From Diphasiastrum complanatum (taxonomy: Eukaryota > Streptophyta > Lycopodiopsida > Lycopodiales > Lycopodiaceae): a stretch of 64,000 nt of DNA. The stretch is taken from contig CM055104.1 of the NCBI GenBank assembly GCA_029204225.1, forward strand, positions 54,088,965 through 54,152,964. Direction: 5' to 3'. Within the stretch, counting starts at the first letter, position 1. Every line of letters starts with the position of its first letter. The notes under the pieces were generated by a model that saw only the letters and a list, made by a program, of their open reading frames with translations, was not told the DNA's origin and searched no databases. The position numbers and the translations under genes are program-made. Below, in pieces: positions 54,412 to 64,000 of this stretch.

Positions 54412-54857
54412 TGTAGGAAATCAAAGTGCCAAGATCCTTCTAACATTCAATCTCCATATACAAGAAGAAGAAGAAGAAGAGGAGGGAGAAGAGGGAGAGG
54501 GTTAGGCACCCTCAAGGAGAGAGAAACTAGTAGCAATGCTTGAAAGGGAATGAATTACAAATCAACAATGATAAATAGGCCTTCCAAGGGCCTAGACTCT
54601 TCCAAACTCTAAGTTCTAGAACCTTCCAAAACCACTACTAATTATAGGGCACCCCCAAAAGTCAAGATAGGGCCCCTTAATACAATTAGATTTTACTTGG
54701 ACCCACGAGTTATTACTAGACCAAAATTGGGTCCAACTTAGCTAAAACTAACTTAACATGGTCTAAATAATAAACCTAACCCATGGTTACACAAGTCCCA
54801 ACCTTTTGGGTCAAAGTAACCTATGGGAAAGTAACATTATCAATTATATTTCTAACA
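54412..54857 (-). repeat. K 5' LTR
   Basis: 446 bp, the uninterrupted form of the LTR. It has an expanded (GAA)n/(GGA)n tract at about 54463-54498. Confidence 0.9.
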
Positions 54858-54944
54858 AAAAACCCTACTATAGGTGATTTGTTGGCAGTTTTGGAGCCCA
54901 TAAGATAGCTGATTGAAGCCCTATGGTGGATTATTGATCTTCTG

Positions 54945-55860
54945 GTAGCCTTTGAGCATCTTCTCCTACTTGGCTTGTTTATTCTCCAAATGGTATTTCT
55001 ATGGACTTCATTACATGTTTACCACGTACACAACAACAACATAATGTTATCCTAGTTGTGGTTGACAAACTCACTAAAATGGCTCATTTTATTCCATCTA
55101 ATAATAAGATTGATGCACTTGGTGCGACTAATTTGTTTATGCAGCATGTAAGCAGCTCCATTGTATTTGACAGAGACTCGTTTTACTAGTAGTTTTTGGA
55201 ATGCAGTAATTGAGAAGTTCGAGGTGCAGTTAGGAATGAGTAATATTGATAATCATGAAACGGAGGGACAAATGGAGAGAGCCAATCAAACTTTGGAAGA
55301 CATGCTTAGGGCATATTGAGTGAAAAGCAAATGCAATGAGGGCATTACTTGCCATTGTTGGAGTTTGCTTATAATAATAAAAAAAATACATATACAAAGA
55401 TGAGTCCTTTTGAGCTAAATTATGATTTTAGACCAGCCAGTCCAGTTACTATAGGTATGCCTCATAAAACACCTAGTGTTGTCAAATTTCTGACTCACAT
55501 GCAATAGATGCTGGAGTTACCAAAAGAAGATATAAAAGTGGTGACGGATCAGGCAAAGACTTATGTTGATTTGGATCATGCACCAAGGGAGTTTGAGGAA
55601 GGAGACATGGTGTTTTTCAAGATTCCAAAGGACTCAAAAACCCTTAAAACAAAGAAGTGTTATAAGTTGTCAACTAGATACTGTGGACCTAGATAAGTTG
55701 CTCATAAATTGGATTTGCATGTTGATCGTAAGGTTTATCATGTGTTTTATGTTTCACGCTTAAAAAAGGTTTTACATGATGGTGATAACTTGTTGGTTGG
55801 ACAAACTTAGGAGACGAGCACACCGTGATTCAGTTGCGTCATATTAGCTTGAACTCATTC
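54945..55860 (+). pseudogene. Gypsy J integrase fragment
   Basis: Plus strand: PNGISMDFITCLPRTQQQHN (first catalytic Asp), VVVDKLTKMAHFIPSNNK, VFDRDS (second Asp, frame disturbed at 55180), then GQMERANQTLEDMLRAY (catalytic Glu kept) and a TGA after RAY. Further PFELNYDFRPASPVTIGMP, FEEGDMVFFKIPKDSKTLKT, KCYKLSTRYCGPR and RKVYHVFYVSRLKKVL. No chromodomain or LTR follows. The zinc domain and everything upstream are missing. This clade resembles H more than E. Confidence 0.83.
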
Positions 55861-56319
55861 TCATTAGAACTGACATATTCAAAAGAATAAAACAGAAAAT
55901 ACTCCTTTATATGTAGATTCTCATTCAACAACACTTTACTGAAAAAATCCATTAACTCCTAATGTGAATAATTTTGATGGAAGATGTTTTAAGTACTGCC
56001 AAGTCTCTATTTGTCAGTTGGTTTTACCTGGGAAGACGCTGACTACATTTTGATGACCCATTGGTGAGCATAATTGAGTCCTGCAGACTGAATTATCGAT
56101 GCCATTGATCAAGAGAAGCCTCTGCAGTGGGTTCTTCTACCTTTGGCTATATTCCATCCAAACCCATACTCTCGTACTGCAATGACTGCTACAAACTACT
56201 GAAGCTTGAAAATTCTCAGGATGCAGCTCTCGTCGTTTTAATATGTCTCGGCAGAACATTTCCTCCTGTTCTATACCTCCTTTTTTATACTTTCTTCCAA
56301 TTGGCGTGTCTTCTTCTAA
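55861..56319. other. No recognisable gene
   Basis: Sequence between the J fragment and the reading frame at 56320. No motif seen. Confidence 0.4.
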
Positions 56320-56655
56320 TTAACCCATGTAGAGTGCAGCAAGAACATGAAACCAAGCCACCATATACAAACTTTCCATTCTTCCTTCTTGGGCTGTGAC
56401 AAAACCACCTTGTGGTGTGTGCAGACTATGATCTGGTGATTGTGTTGGAAGACTGAATTCAGCTCCACAAACCCAAATTAATCTGAGACTATGCATGCAT
56501 GTTAGTGCTGCAGTGTGTCCAGGGAAGCCATTGACAAATTCCAGCAAAATTGAAGGTGGGCGTTGAGGAAAAGCTATTTGCTGAGCCAACCCACCTCCTC
56601 TTTGCTTTGGAGAAATTGAATTGAAGCATATGCTTGGATCAATCAAATTATTCAT
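56320..56655 (-). other. Unrecognised 111-codon reading frame
   Basis: Minus-strand frame with start at 56655. It is balanced in composition (PKQRGGGLAQQIAFPQRPPS, LEFVNGFPGHTAALTCMHSL, GRMESLYMVAWFHVLAALYM) and not low-complexity, unlike most open frames here. It has no transposon motif and no domain I recognise. It may be a host exon, a gene fragment or chance. Confidence 0.25.
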
Positions 56656-56661
56656 GAATCA

Positions 56662-56670
56662 CTGTGCACA

Positions 56671-56726
<56 letters not shown>
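56662..56726. repeat. Compound microsatellite (CA)n then (GCA)n
   Basis: About twenty CA units to 56706 followed by seven CAG units to about 56726. Confidence 0.93.
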
Positions 56727-56929
56727 TGTATAGTTCGAATGCGCTTCTTCTGATTGCTGGCCGGCTTAATGACACAACCAATGTTAGACCTCACCCGCTT
56801 GGATATTTGCCACTTGTCAAAGTTGCATTCTTATTATCTTTGCACAACAAGTGGCAAAATCTCAATGATGGGCACTTAAAGACAATAGCTTTGTTACATA
56901 TTCCCACACCCCCACTTTGAGGTTTGCTA

Positions 56930-58464
56930 TCAATTTTGGGTCTTGCACAAAAGCAACAATATCTTAATGATGTTTTGAAATGTGTGACCTTGGAGGCTTA
57001 AATTGCATTAATGCCCAACATAGACCACCTAGATAGATGCCAATAGGAAGTAGTAGTGGAGGAAGAAAAAAAATAGAGTGTCTACCAACCATCTTAATAA
57101 AAGAATCACACCAAGGAAGCAATGAAGTGCGAGATTGAAATGTAGTTGTTGGCCGCACTTTATGGCATCACGTAATGAAAGCCAACTACCTTACTTTAAG
57201 AGTGCATGCGGCCACCCCATGAACATAAAGAATGTGCATAGTCGGCTGGAGTTCTCATTTTTATTGTGACATATTTAGCTTGTTGCTCTGTTGTAAGAAT
57301 CCATGGCAAACTACGTATGATTTTCTCTCCTTTTTCATTGCATTGAATCCAATAGGATCTTTGAAGCTCGTCTGCTTGTAAATTTTTTATTCTTTATTTG
57401 GTTCCACATAAATTCAGCCATGTTTCTATATATGGCATAGGATCCAAAAGGTGTGAATTTTTTAGATAAGATCATTAGCGACAATTATTTTTTCCAAACA
57501 AAAATCGTGTTGTTATGACAAATTATTGTTAGACCAAAGTTGGCCTGAGCCCAGATTATGTGACCTACACCTAGTGCGAAGGGTTACCTATATAATGTCG
57601 TCCTTAGAAACTTCAGTAAAACAAACTATCACCTTATATTGATTCATGAACTCATTATGAATCTACAAGACAATATATGACTCTTTCTTGAGCTCGTCCA
57701 GTCCAAATCACACGTTTGGCCGAAATACTACATTTTCTCATTGAAAGTGATAAAGTAGGCAAACTTTATTTCTCAAACAATCTATATTCCAAATATAAGC
57801 CACAAATGGAATGAATCTATCAACACTCCTTGAGCCTCTACCTGTTGAGTTAGGACTACGTACTCCCAAAGTTCCTATGAGTAAATACCAACATACAATG
57901 GATGTCCATATGCTTAGAGTTGTGAAAGTACTGTACTTTAGGACCATAAATGGATCTTAGAAATATCCACAGGAGTGATTATATACTTGCTTAACAATCT
58001 ATCAAAAAACTAGTCATCAAAAATTGATTCTAGATTGGCAATTTGACAAACAACAAGCATTGACAATCAAATCATTGAACATAAACACAAATTTGAGCCC
58101 ACACGTGTGAACTACAACTTGTTGTACGGCCTGTAGACAAAGTTTGAAGTAGAAAATGTCTTAGTTTCACTTGGATCACAAAAGATCAACATACACGGAG
58201 AGCAAACTCGAGATTGCCAATGAGCTCCAAAAATAATCTATCTTCTCACTATGGGAGCTTGGAATACATAGCAAAAGTGGCTTCCTTTGTAAAGTTAGGT
58301 GAATTTCCAGTATGTAATAAGGAAGTTAACTCAGTCTTTTTGCCCTAAAATAAAACCCTAGTCTATTTCCTAGAGCCATGCTTGGTAGGTAGATAGTTGG
58401 TCAAAATCTCCTCACAAATCAGCAAATAGACACAACCATCTCTTTTGACTCAACCTAACCTACA
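56930..58464. other. Unassigned intergenic sequence
   Basis: No conserved motif on either strand. The right end is the abrupt 3' border of copia M, whose RT should have been here but is absent. Confidence 0.45.
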
Positions 58465-60409
58465 TTAGGAGTGGATTTGAAGCTCCTCCCCCATCCTAGC
58501 ATGTTCTTTGGCATCAATATGATTAGTAGCATTGTCATCCATTTCACAAGCATGTCCTTCATAAAAAATAACATCCCTATTCACTATTATTTTCTTAGTG
58601 ATGGGATTGAAAACTCTATAACCTTTGCTATTCTCACCATATTTCACAATTGGGATTCTCTCCAAATAGAGCTTCATGTGGTGTGATTTCTCCAATGGCT
58701 TGGTTGAGCAATCTATTGCATAAGAAATTAGCACATGTGATTGCCTCACCCCAAAATGGTTTGGGTAGAGAAGCATCTAGTCTTAAGGCCTTAGCACACT
58801 CACAAAGATATCTATTTCTCCTCTCGGCCACTCCATTTTGTTGAGGATGGACATGACAACTCGCTCTTTATGCCATTAGTACTACAAAACCAATCAACTT
58901 ATTGGAGATATATTCACCTCCATTATCACTTCTTAATACCTTGATCTTGGTACTAAGTTGATTTTCTACAAAAGTTTTGAACTTTACAAAAGAATCATAC
59001 ACCATAGATTTACTAGACAAGAGGTAAATCCAACAATATCTAGAATAGTCATCAATGAAGATTACATAGTACTTGGCACCATCTTTAGATTCTTGTGAAA
59101 AAATATGAACATCCGAATGGATGATTTCAAGAGGAGTGTGAGATCTTGTTGTAGATCTAGAGAAATGTAGCTTATGAGCCTTTGAGAGGCTACAAGCCTC
59201 ACAAATCTTTCCACACTTTGACAAATGCTTGGGGAGGCCGAGTGCAAGGTCCTTTGCATAGCTTTGAAGTTGGGGTGGCCCAACCTTTTGTGCCATATCT
59301 CCACCTTTGCCAAAATTCACACTCTCCATTGCAACATTATCATCAAGCTTAAACAATCTACCTTGTTTAAAACATTTTGCTATACATTCATCATTTATAA
59401 GGATGGAACAATCTCCATGTTTAAATTGCACATCAAGGCCATTATCCATTAATTGGCCAACACTTAGCAAATTCTTGGTTAACTTAGGAACAAAAAGGAC
59501 ATTTTCAAGATTCATCCTTTTGGATGATCCAACATGCAATGGAATGGTTCCAATATCACTTATTCTACATTCTTGATTACTAGCTGTAAAGATTGATCTT
59601 TTTACATCATTATTAGTAAAGTGGACAAATAGTCCTTTTGGAATGTCATGTGGGAGCTAGCCCCACTATCAATCCACCAAGAATCATTGGTGTTGCACTT
59701 GGATGATGGTGGTGTGTTGGAAACCATCAAAGATGATTCTTCTTCATCCTCCTCCTCTTGATGTGCAATGTTGCTTTGCTTGTTCTTGTGCCTTCTTCTT
59801 CTTGATACATTCTGATGCAAAATGCCCTTTCTTGTCACAGAACAATCATTTGAACTTTGACTTATCTTTGATTTTGCCCTTTGAGCTTGATGCATCATCC
59901 TCTTCTTTGGCCTCCTTTGGATGCTTCTTCTTTCCATTGGTCTTCTTTTTGCCCTTGAATGAGAAATTGGCTTTCTCATCACCATCTTGCAAAGACAATG
60001 AGTTCAATCTTGCTTTGGTGTGGAGCATCCTACACTCTTCAGCCACTAATACACTATGAAGCTTTTCTATAATTGGCAAGGTGTCTTGGATTGCAAAACT
60101 TTGGACCAAATTTGTAAAGTCATATCCTAGACCATTAAGGAGTACCATCATGAATCTTCTCTCCAATGGAAGCCAAATCCCTATTTAGGGACCTGGTTCT
60201 AAGCACATAGTCTTGTGCACTCTCCTCACTTCTTCTCATGATTTGCAAGATTTGGTTTCTAAGCATGGTGTTGCTTGATTCGTAGATTGATTTCAAAGAA
60301 TTCCATATCACTAGTACAAGATGATACTTCTCTCAAAAGGTCATTGCTTACATTCAACTTCACACAATGAAGTGCTAGTCTAGATTTCTTCTTGTATTTG
60401 ATCAACTCC
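58465..60409 (-). pseudogene. M: truncated copia (gag, protease, integrase)
   Basis: Minus strand, right to left. Gag core (60400-59850) with LALHCVKLNVSNDLLREVSS and LLNGLGYDFTNLVQSF, AEECRMLHTKARL; zinc knuckle FCDKKGHFASEC with the first Cys lost (about 59855-59815). Protease WWIDSGASSHMT (about 59685-59650) with an intact DSG. Pre-integrase H-H-C-C block (HKRLGHPNFKAM, CEACSLSKAHK), integrase IFIDDYSRYCWIYL and VLRSDNGGEYI (59100-58900), AERRNRYLCECAKALRL, TPHEALFGENP and KGYRVFNPITKKIIVNRDVI. The element ends at 58465; RT and RNase H are absent. Several frameshifts. Confidence 0.86.
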
Positions 60410-60920
60410 TAGTTAGAAATTAGAGTTAATTTAATATACATTTTATGTAAGCTCTAAATGTGATGTTGTAATTAGTGTACAGTTAATTAGATTTATTGTA
60501 TTTGGTTGTGACCAGGACGTGACCCATCATTGACTTATAAATCGGGCACTTGTCCCATAGCCGGCTACTTGGGTTAGTTGAGTAGCCACACGTAGAGAAA
60601 TTAGCCTGTACAGTATATTTTTCATGGCACTTGCTATACTCAGGGGCATGTCCTGAATTTGTCAGTCTTTTAGCCCATGTTGGGCCTATTAGTTAGTCAG
60701 GTGTCTATATTTCAATGTGTTGACACTTGTCGAGCCCATGCATGTTGGAGCTTTTACTATATGTACAGTTTTCTCTTTGTAATCAATAACTTTTGTTGTG
60801 CCATCTTTGAGAGCTTGTGAGGCTGCAGGTATGCACGATCTGATGGAGCTATAGGATGGTGTCTTTCACCAAGAGAAATAGCACTCAGAGCATCTCAAGA
60901 GAGAGGACTCCATACGGGGT
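60410..60920 (+). repeat. Probable LTR, family Q
   Basis: Starts near TAGTTAGAAATTAGAG, exactly where copia M gag stops, and aligns over about 175 bp with the minus-strand sequence 32128-32303. It contains ACTATATGTACAG (about 60756, TATA-like) and TTTGTAATCAATAA (about 60777, polyadenylation-like). The 3' end is not defined. GGGTATCGTTAG near 60917 only weakly resembles a primer site. Confidence 0.5.
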
Positions 60921-62224
60921 ATCGTTAGGCTGGAGATAGCAAAGTTCCTTCAATTGGAGCTTTGGGGAAGATCAGAACGATCGTCGTAGGTAAATTCCGG
61001 GGAGGATTCACGGAGAAAATCTTGCAGTCGGTGGTTTTGAGGAAATCATCGGTGTTGGCTACGTTATTCACTGTGTGGATAGCCGTTTGGCGCAACGGGG
61101 CTTGCATGGCTATGAATAGAGTAGTGACAGAGAGCCATAAAAATTTACAGGAGGCAATTGGGTGGAAAACGGAAGAAATTTGGGAAATTTCCAGTTTCGT
61201 GAGGTATTGACGGATTTCTGAGAAATTCTGCTTGTTTGCAGTCAATACCGCATCAATCGAAGAGCCGTAAATTGCATCAGATGCCTTGAGGTAGGGTGAC
61301 CTCATTCAGACAAGGAGCTACAAGAGAAAACTCAGGGAAAGCCTGAGTGGAGCCCAACAAACCTCCATTCTTCTATCTGCTAGGATTTTCAGGGCAAAAA
61401 CCCTGGTTTTCTCTCAATAGAAAGCAGATTTTATTGTTGTAAAAGTAGAAGGCAAGGCGCCCTAATACTATGTGGATGCTAGCAAAAGGCTGCGGGCAGT
61501 CATTGAGAGGCAAGCATGCTGGAGCATATCTTCTTGAGGGTGTCCATAGCTATGAGAGCAAAGGAAGAGAGATGAAGGAGAGGAGGAGAGGCTGCGGGCC
61601 TCGCGCGCGCCCAAGGAGAATGGAGCCATAGTGGACTTAAGTGCGACGTGTTTGGAAGGGTTCCCATCGGCGGGCAGAGAGCGTATAGACCTTTGGATAT
61701 GGTCAGACATCGATCAATGATCTGGATGAACTGTTCGGGGAGCAATGTAATCTGTTGGATCAAAGGCCACCATTGGATTCAATTGAAGAGGGCCCTTGAA
61801 GTTTTGAAAGGCAGACTTAGCCTTAACTTCATTAAAAAAATTTAGATGAAATGCCAGTGAAGGGACATGAAGTTCAAATTGAACTTCACTTCATTAAAAA
61901 TCTTCATTATGAAGATACAATTCAAATTTACAAGGCATTTTGGAAGTGGACCTATCTTTGGCTAGAAGGCACTTATTTTTGGCCATCCTTGGGCCAAATT
62001 GACCTTGAAACTAGCTACTCAGAGCCAGCGGACAGAGCGATGTCACAGAGCAGGGAGAAATGTGTTTTGGGTGTTTTCATCAAGTGAAAAATTCTTGTGA
62101 TTAGGTTCAACTCTTGGGGTTAGAACCGACCAATGTGAGGTGGCGTTTTGGGGGAACGCTCTCACAGGCATGATCGGCGATGGTATTGTCGAGTCAGGTG
62201 ATAGCTGCATTGACACATGCATCT
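60921..62224. other. Unassigned intergenic sequence
   Basis: Short frames on both strands without conserved motifs. A GA-rich block near 61550-61600 and CGCGCGC at 61603. Could be the interior of the Q element, but nothing supports that. Confidence 0.4.
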
Positions 62225-62581
62225 TGTAATAGATCCTAACACCACAGTAGGGCAAACACTAACTGATCCACCCAACCTTGCCTACTCCCTGATATAGAGT
62301 AAGCCCCTCCTAGCCCAGTGTGAGGACTGGTAGCATGCTACTGCCAGTGTCGGCCACGTGGCACTGACGTGGCCGACTGCACGTCGGGACCCAACTGGGG
62401 GCCCTATCCTGCTGACAGGGTCCCTAGGCTGTGTTAGGCCCGCCATGGCTATGGACCGTGCTGGGGCACACTACTCACACTGTCTTGCCCTGTTGGTCAT
62501 GTACGCTGGACACGACCCTGACTGTGGTATCTGACCTATCTGTGTTCTCTAGGGTTCGGCACTGGTTACGAGCTCGTAACA
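62225..62581 (-). repeat. 3' LTR of gypsy H (left end approximate)
   Basis: On the minus strand it starts TGTTACGAGCTCGTAAC at 62581, right after a purine tract, and may end at ATTACA (62225). It is GC-rich, with CGGCCACGTGGCACTGACGT near 62354. No other copy is present, so the 357-bp length is tentative. Confidence 0.6.
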
Positions 62582-62597
62582 CTCCCTCCCCCTTAAG
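62582..62597 (-). other. H polypurine tract
   Basis: Minus strand CTTAAGGGGGAGGGAG directly before the LTR start. Confidence 0.75.
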
Positions 62598-64000
62598 AAC
62601 CGTCTTGGTCCTCTAAGACAAAGTCTGGAAAAATCTTGCGAAGGACGCTGCCTCTTTCCCAAGTGGCATTCTCAACAGGCTGATCATTCCACTTAACCAG
62701 ATATTCTCGGTATAGAGTATGACGAGTCTGCGTCTCTCTACTATCAAGAATCTCCTCTGGTTCATGTGGAGGTTGTTGAGGATCCAATGGGAGAACTAGA
62801 ACACTGTCCCCTACCAGATTATCTGATCTGGTTAAGGCTTTTCGTAACTGACTTACATGAAAAACTGAAAAACCTTACTGCTGTGTGGGAGTTCTAGTTC
62901 ATAGGTGACCTCGCCTAGTCTCCTACTGATGGTAAAAGGACCACAATACCTTGGAGACAACTTAGCACACACTCCTGATTTGAGGGTTTTAGAGTCAACT
63001 GGGACTCTCAAGTAGACTCTCTCACCAGTGGAGAACTGCACATCCCGTCTGTGTGGATCTGCATAATGCCTGGCTCGATCCTGGGATTGTCTAATGCTAC
63101 GCTTAGCATGTTCTATCATCTGGTTTAGGTCTTCTAAAAAGTTTCTGGCTGCTTCAACTTTTTCTTGTTTAAACCCTACAGCTGTGGGTGAGCGTGGCTG
63201 AAAACCGTACATCAGCATAAATGGGCTGTATCCCGTAGCTGAATGTTTGGTACTGTTGTAAGCAAACTCTAATATCGAGAGATACTCCTCCCAATTAGTC
63301 TGCCTCTTGCTGACGTATGCACGAAGCATATCCTCCAGCACTTGATTTACCCTTTATGTTTGACCGTCCGTCTGTGGATGGTCGGTGGTACTCATATTAA
63401 GTTTAGTATGGAGATGATGGAATACTGCCTTCCAAAAATTTCCAGTAAACTTACTGTCCCGGTTGCTGACTATGCCGGAAGGTAGACCGTACAATTTAAA
63501 TAGCCCGTCTACAAACAACCTCGCTAACTCTGGAGCTCTAACGGTTGTTTTGGTCGGAATAAAATGAGCCATTTTGGTCAGACGGTCAACTGTGACCCAT
63601 ATAGCGTCATTACCCTTTTGGGTTTTAGGCAGGCCTACTATAAAATCCATGGAGATACTCTCCCATTTACCAGCTGGTATTTCTAAGGGATGCAACAACC
63701 CTCCTGCCTTTAAACGCTCTGCTTTATTTACTTGACATTTCTGGCAACTGGTTACATACTGGTGGACGTCCCTTTTCATACTGGGCCAAAAAAATTGCCT
63801 ACGAAGAAGCTCATAGGTCTTCTGTATGCCTGGGTGTCCCGCGCTAGGATTGTCATGACATTCATATAGGGACCTGCTGCCTATAATCCTCTGAATTGGG
63901 GACACATACTCTATCTCTATAGAGCAAGTACTCATCCTGAATGGAATACTGTTTCCATTTGAATCCTGAGTCAACTGACCCTCAACCACTGGGGTTTGCT
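62598..64000 (-). pseudogene. Gypsy H integrase and chromodomain (runs off the window)
   Basis: Minus strand: zinc domain HDNPSAGHPGIQKTYELL and CQKCQ, SISMDFIVGLPKTQKGNDAI (first Asp), VSNRDSKFTGNFW (second Asp), then HPQTDGQT followed by TAA at 63354-63356 in the position of the catalytic Glu, and RVNQVLEDMLRAYV. Next YSPFMLMYGFQPRSP, HYADPHRRDVQFSTGERVYL, LSPRYCGPFTISRRLGEVTY, a frameshift near 62862, and the chromodomain YREYLVKWNDQPVENATWER (62787-62593). Only one stop and one frameshift are seen, so this is a fairly young copy. RNase H and upstream parts lie beyond 64000. Confidence 0.9.

Larger units (their letters stand above)
51934..54857 (-). mobile_element. K: short non-autonomous copia-like LTR element
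   Basis: LTRs at 51934-52508 and 54412-54857 both run TGTAGGAAATC to TTTCTAACA in plus orientation. A primer site for initiator tRNA-Met lies left of the right-hand LTR, so the element reads on the minus strand. The interior is only 1.9 kb and contains no RT, integrase or protease, just a copia-type gag trace. Flanks GAAAA and AAAAA match at 4 of 5 positions. It must have been mobilised by a relative in trans. Confidence 0.88.

Noticed and set aside
56127-56399. Plus-strand 90-codon frame as membrane protein
   Set aside because: It overlaps the minus-strand frame at 56320-56655 and its hydrophobic run comes from a pyrimidine-rich stretch; no family resemblance.

Overview
The window looks like intergenic DNA of a land plant with a repeat-rich nuclear genome. 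Every coding stretch I can recognise is transposon-derived: Ty3/gypsy and Ty1/copia LTR retrotransposons, one hAT-type DNA element and a probable hAT transposase fragment. LTR 3' ends are followed by the plant-typical primer site complementary to initiator tRNA-Met (TGGTATCAGAGC) at five places, and a tRNA-Asp-type site occurs once. I find no convincing host gene, no structural RNA gene and nothing prokaryotic. The sequence alone does not identify the species.

Layout. 0.4-11.4 kb: a broken gypsy copy (A), split in its pol by a complete 6.5-kb gypsy element (N1) with near-identical LTRs and a 5-bp target duplication; A ends in a truncated LTR facing an inverted gag, leader and LTR (B) of the same family. 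12.2-16.7 kb: a decayed copia copy (C) carrying a 508-bp hAT-type element with an 8-bp target duplication and a 388-bp solo LTR. 16.7-20.35 kb: a second copia (D) that lost its integrase. 23.0-29.7 kb: the best preserved element (E), a minus-strand single-frame gypsy gag-pol with only two stop codons and an in-frame loss of RNase H, bearing an extra LTR on its 3' side.

29.7-46.2 kb is a mosaic of gypsy scraps in both orientations (F, T, L, P), including two inverted duplications of pol segments, a nearly empty LTR element (34.77-35.37 kb) with a perfect 5-bp target duplication, and a likely hAT BED-finger fragment. 46.2-55.9 kb holds a coiled-coil reading frame of unknown origin, a deletion derivative of another gypsy clade (G), a short copia-type non-autonomous element (K) and an integrase fragment (J). 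58.5-60.4 kb is a truncated copia (M), 60.4-60.9 kb a probable LTR (Q), and 62.2-64.0 kb the 3' end of a further gypsy element (H) that runs off the window.

The pieces do not form a working pathway. They record successive insertion, LTR recombination, internal deletion and inverted duplication. Only E comes near to a continuous coding capacity, and it lacks RNase H. The most biologically suggestive feature is the repeated creation of inverted pol duplications, which could yield hairpin transcripts feeding small-RNA silencing; that is inference. Long stretches (about 2.8-6.2, 11.4-12.2, 20.35-23.0, 35.4-36.9, 57.0-58.4 and 60.9-62.2 kb) contain nothing I can name.
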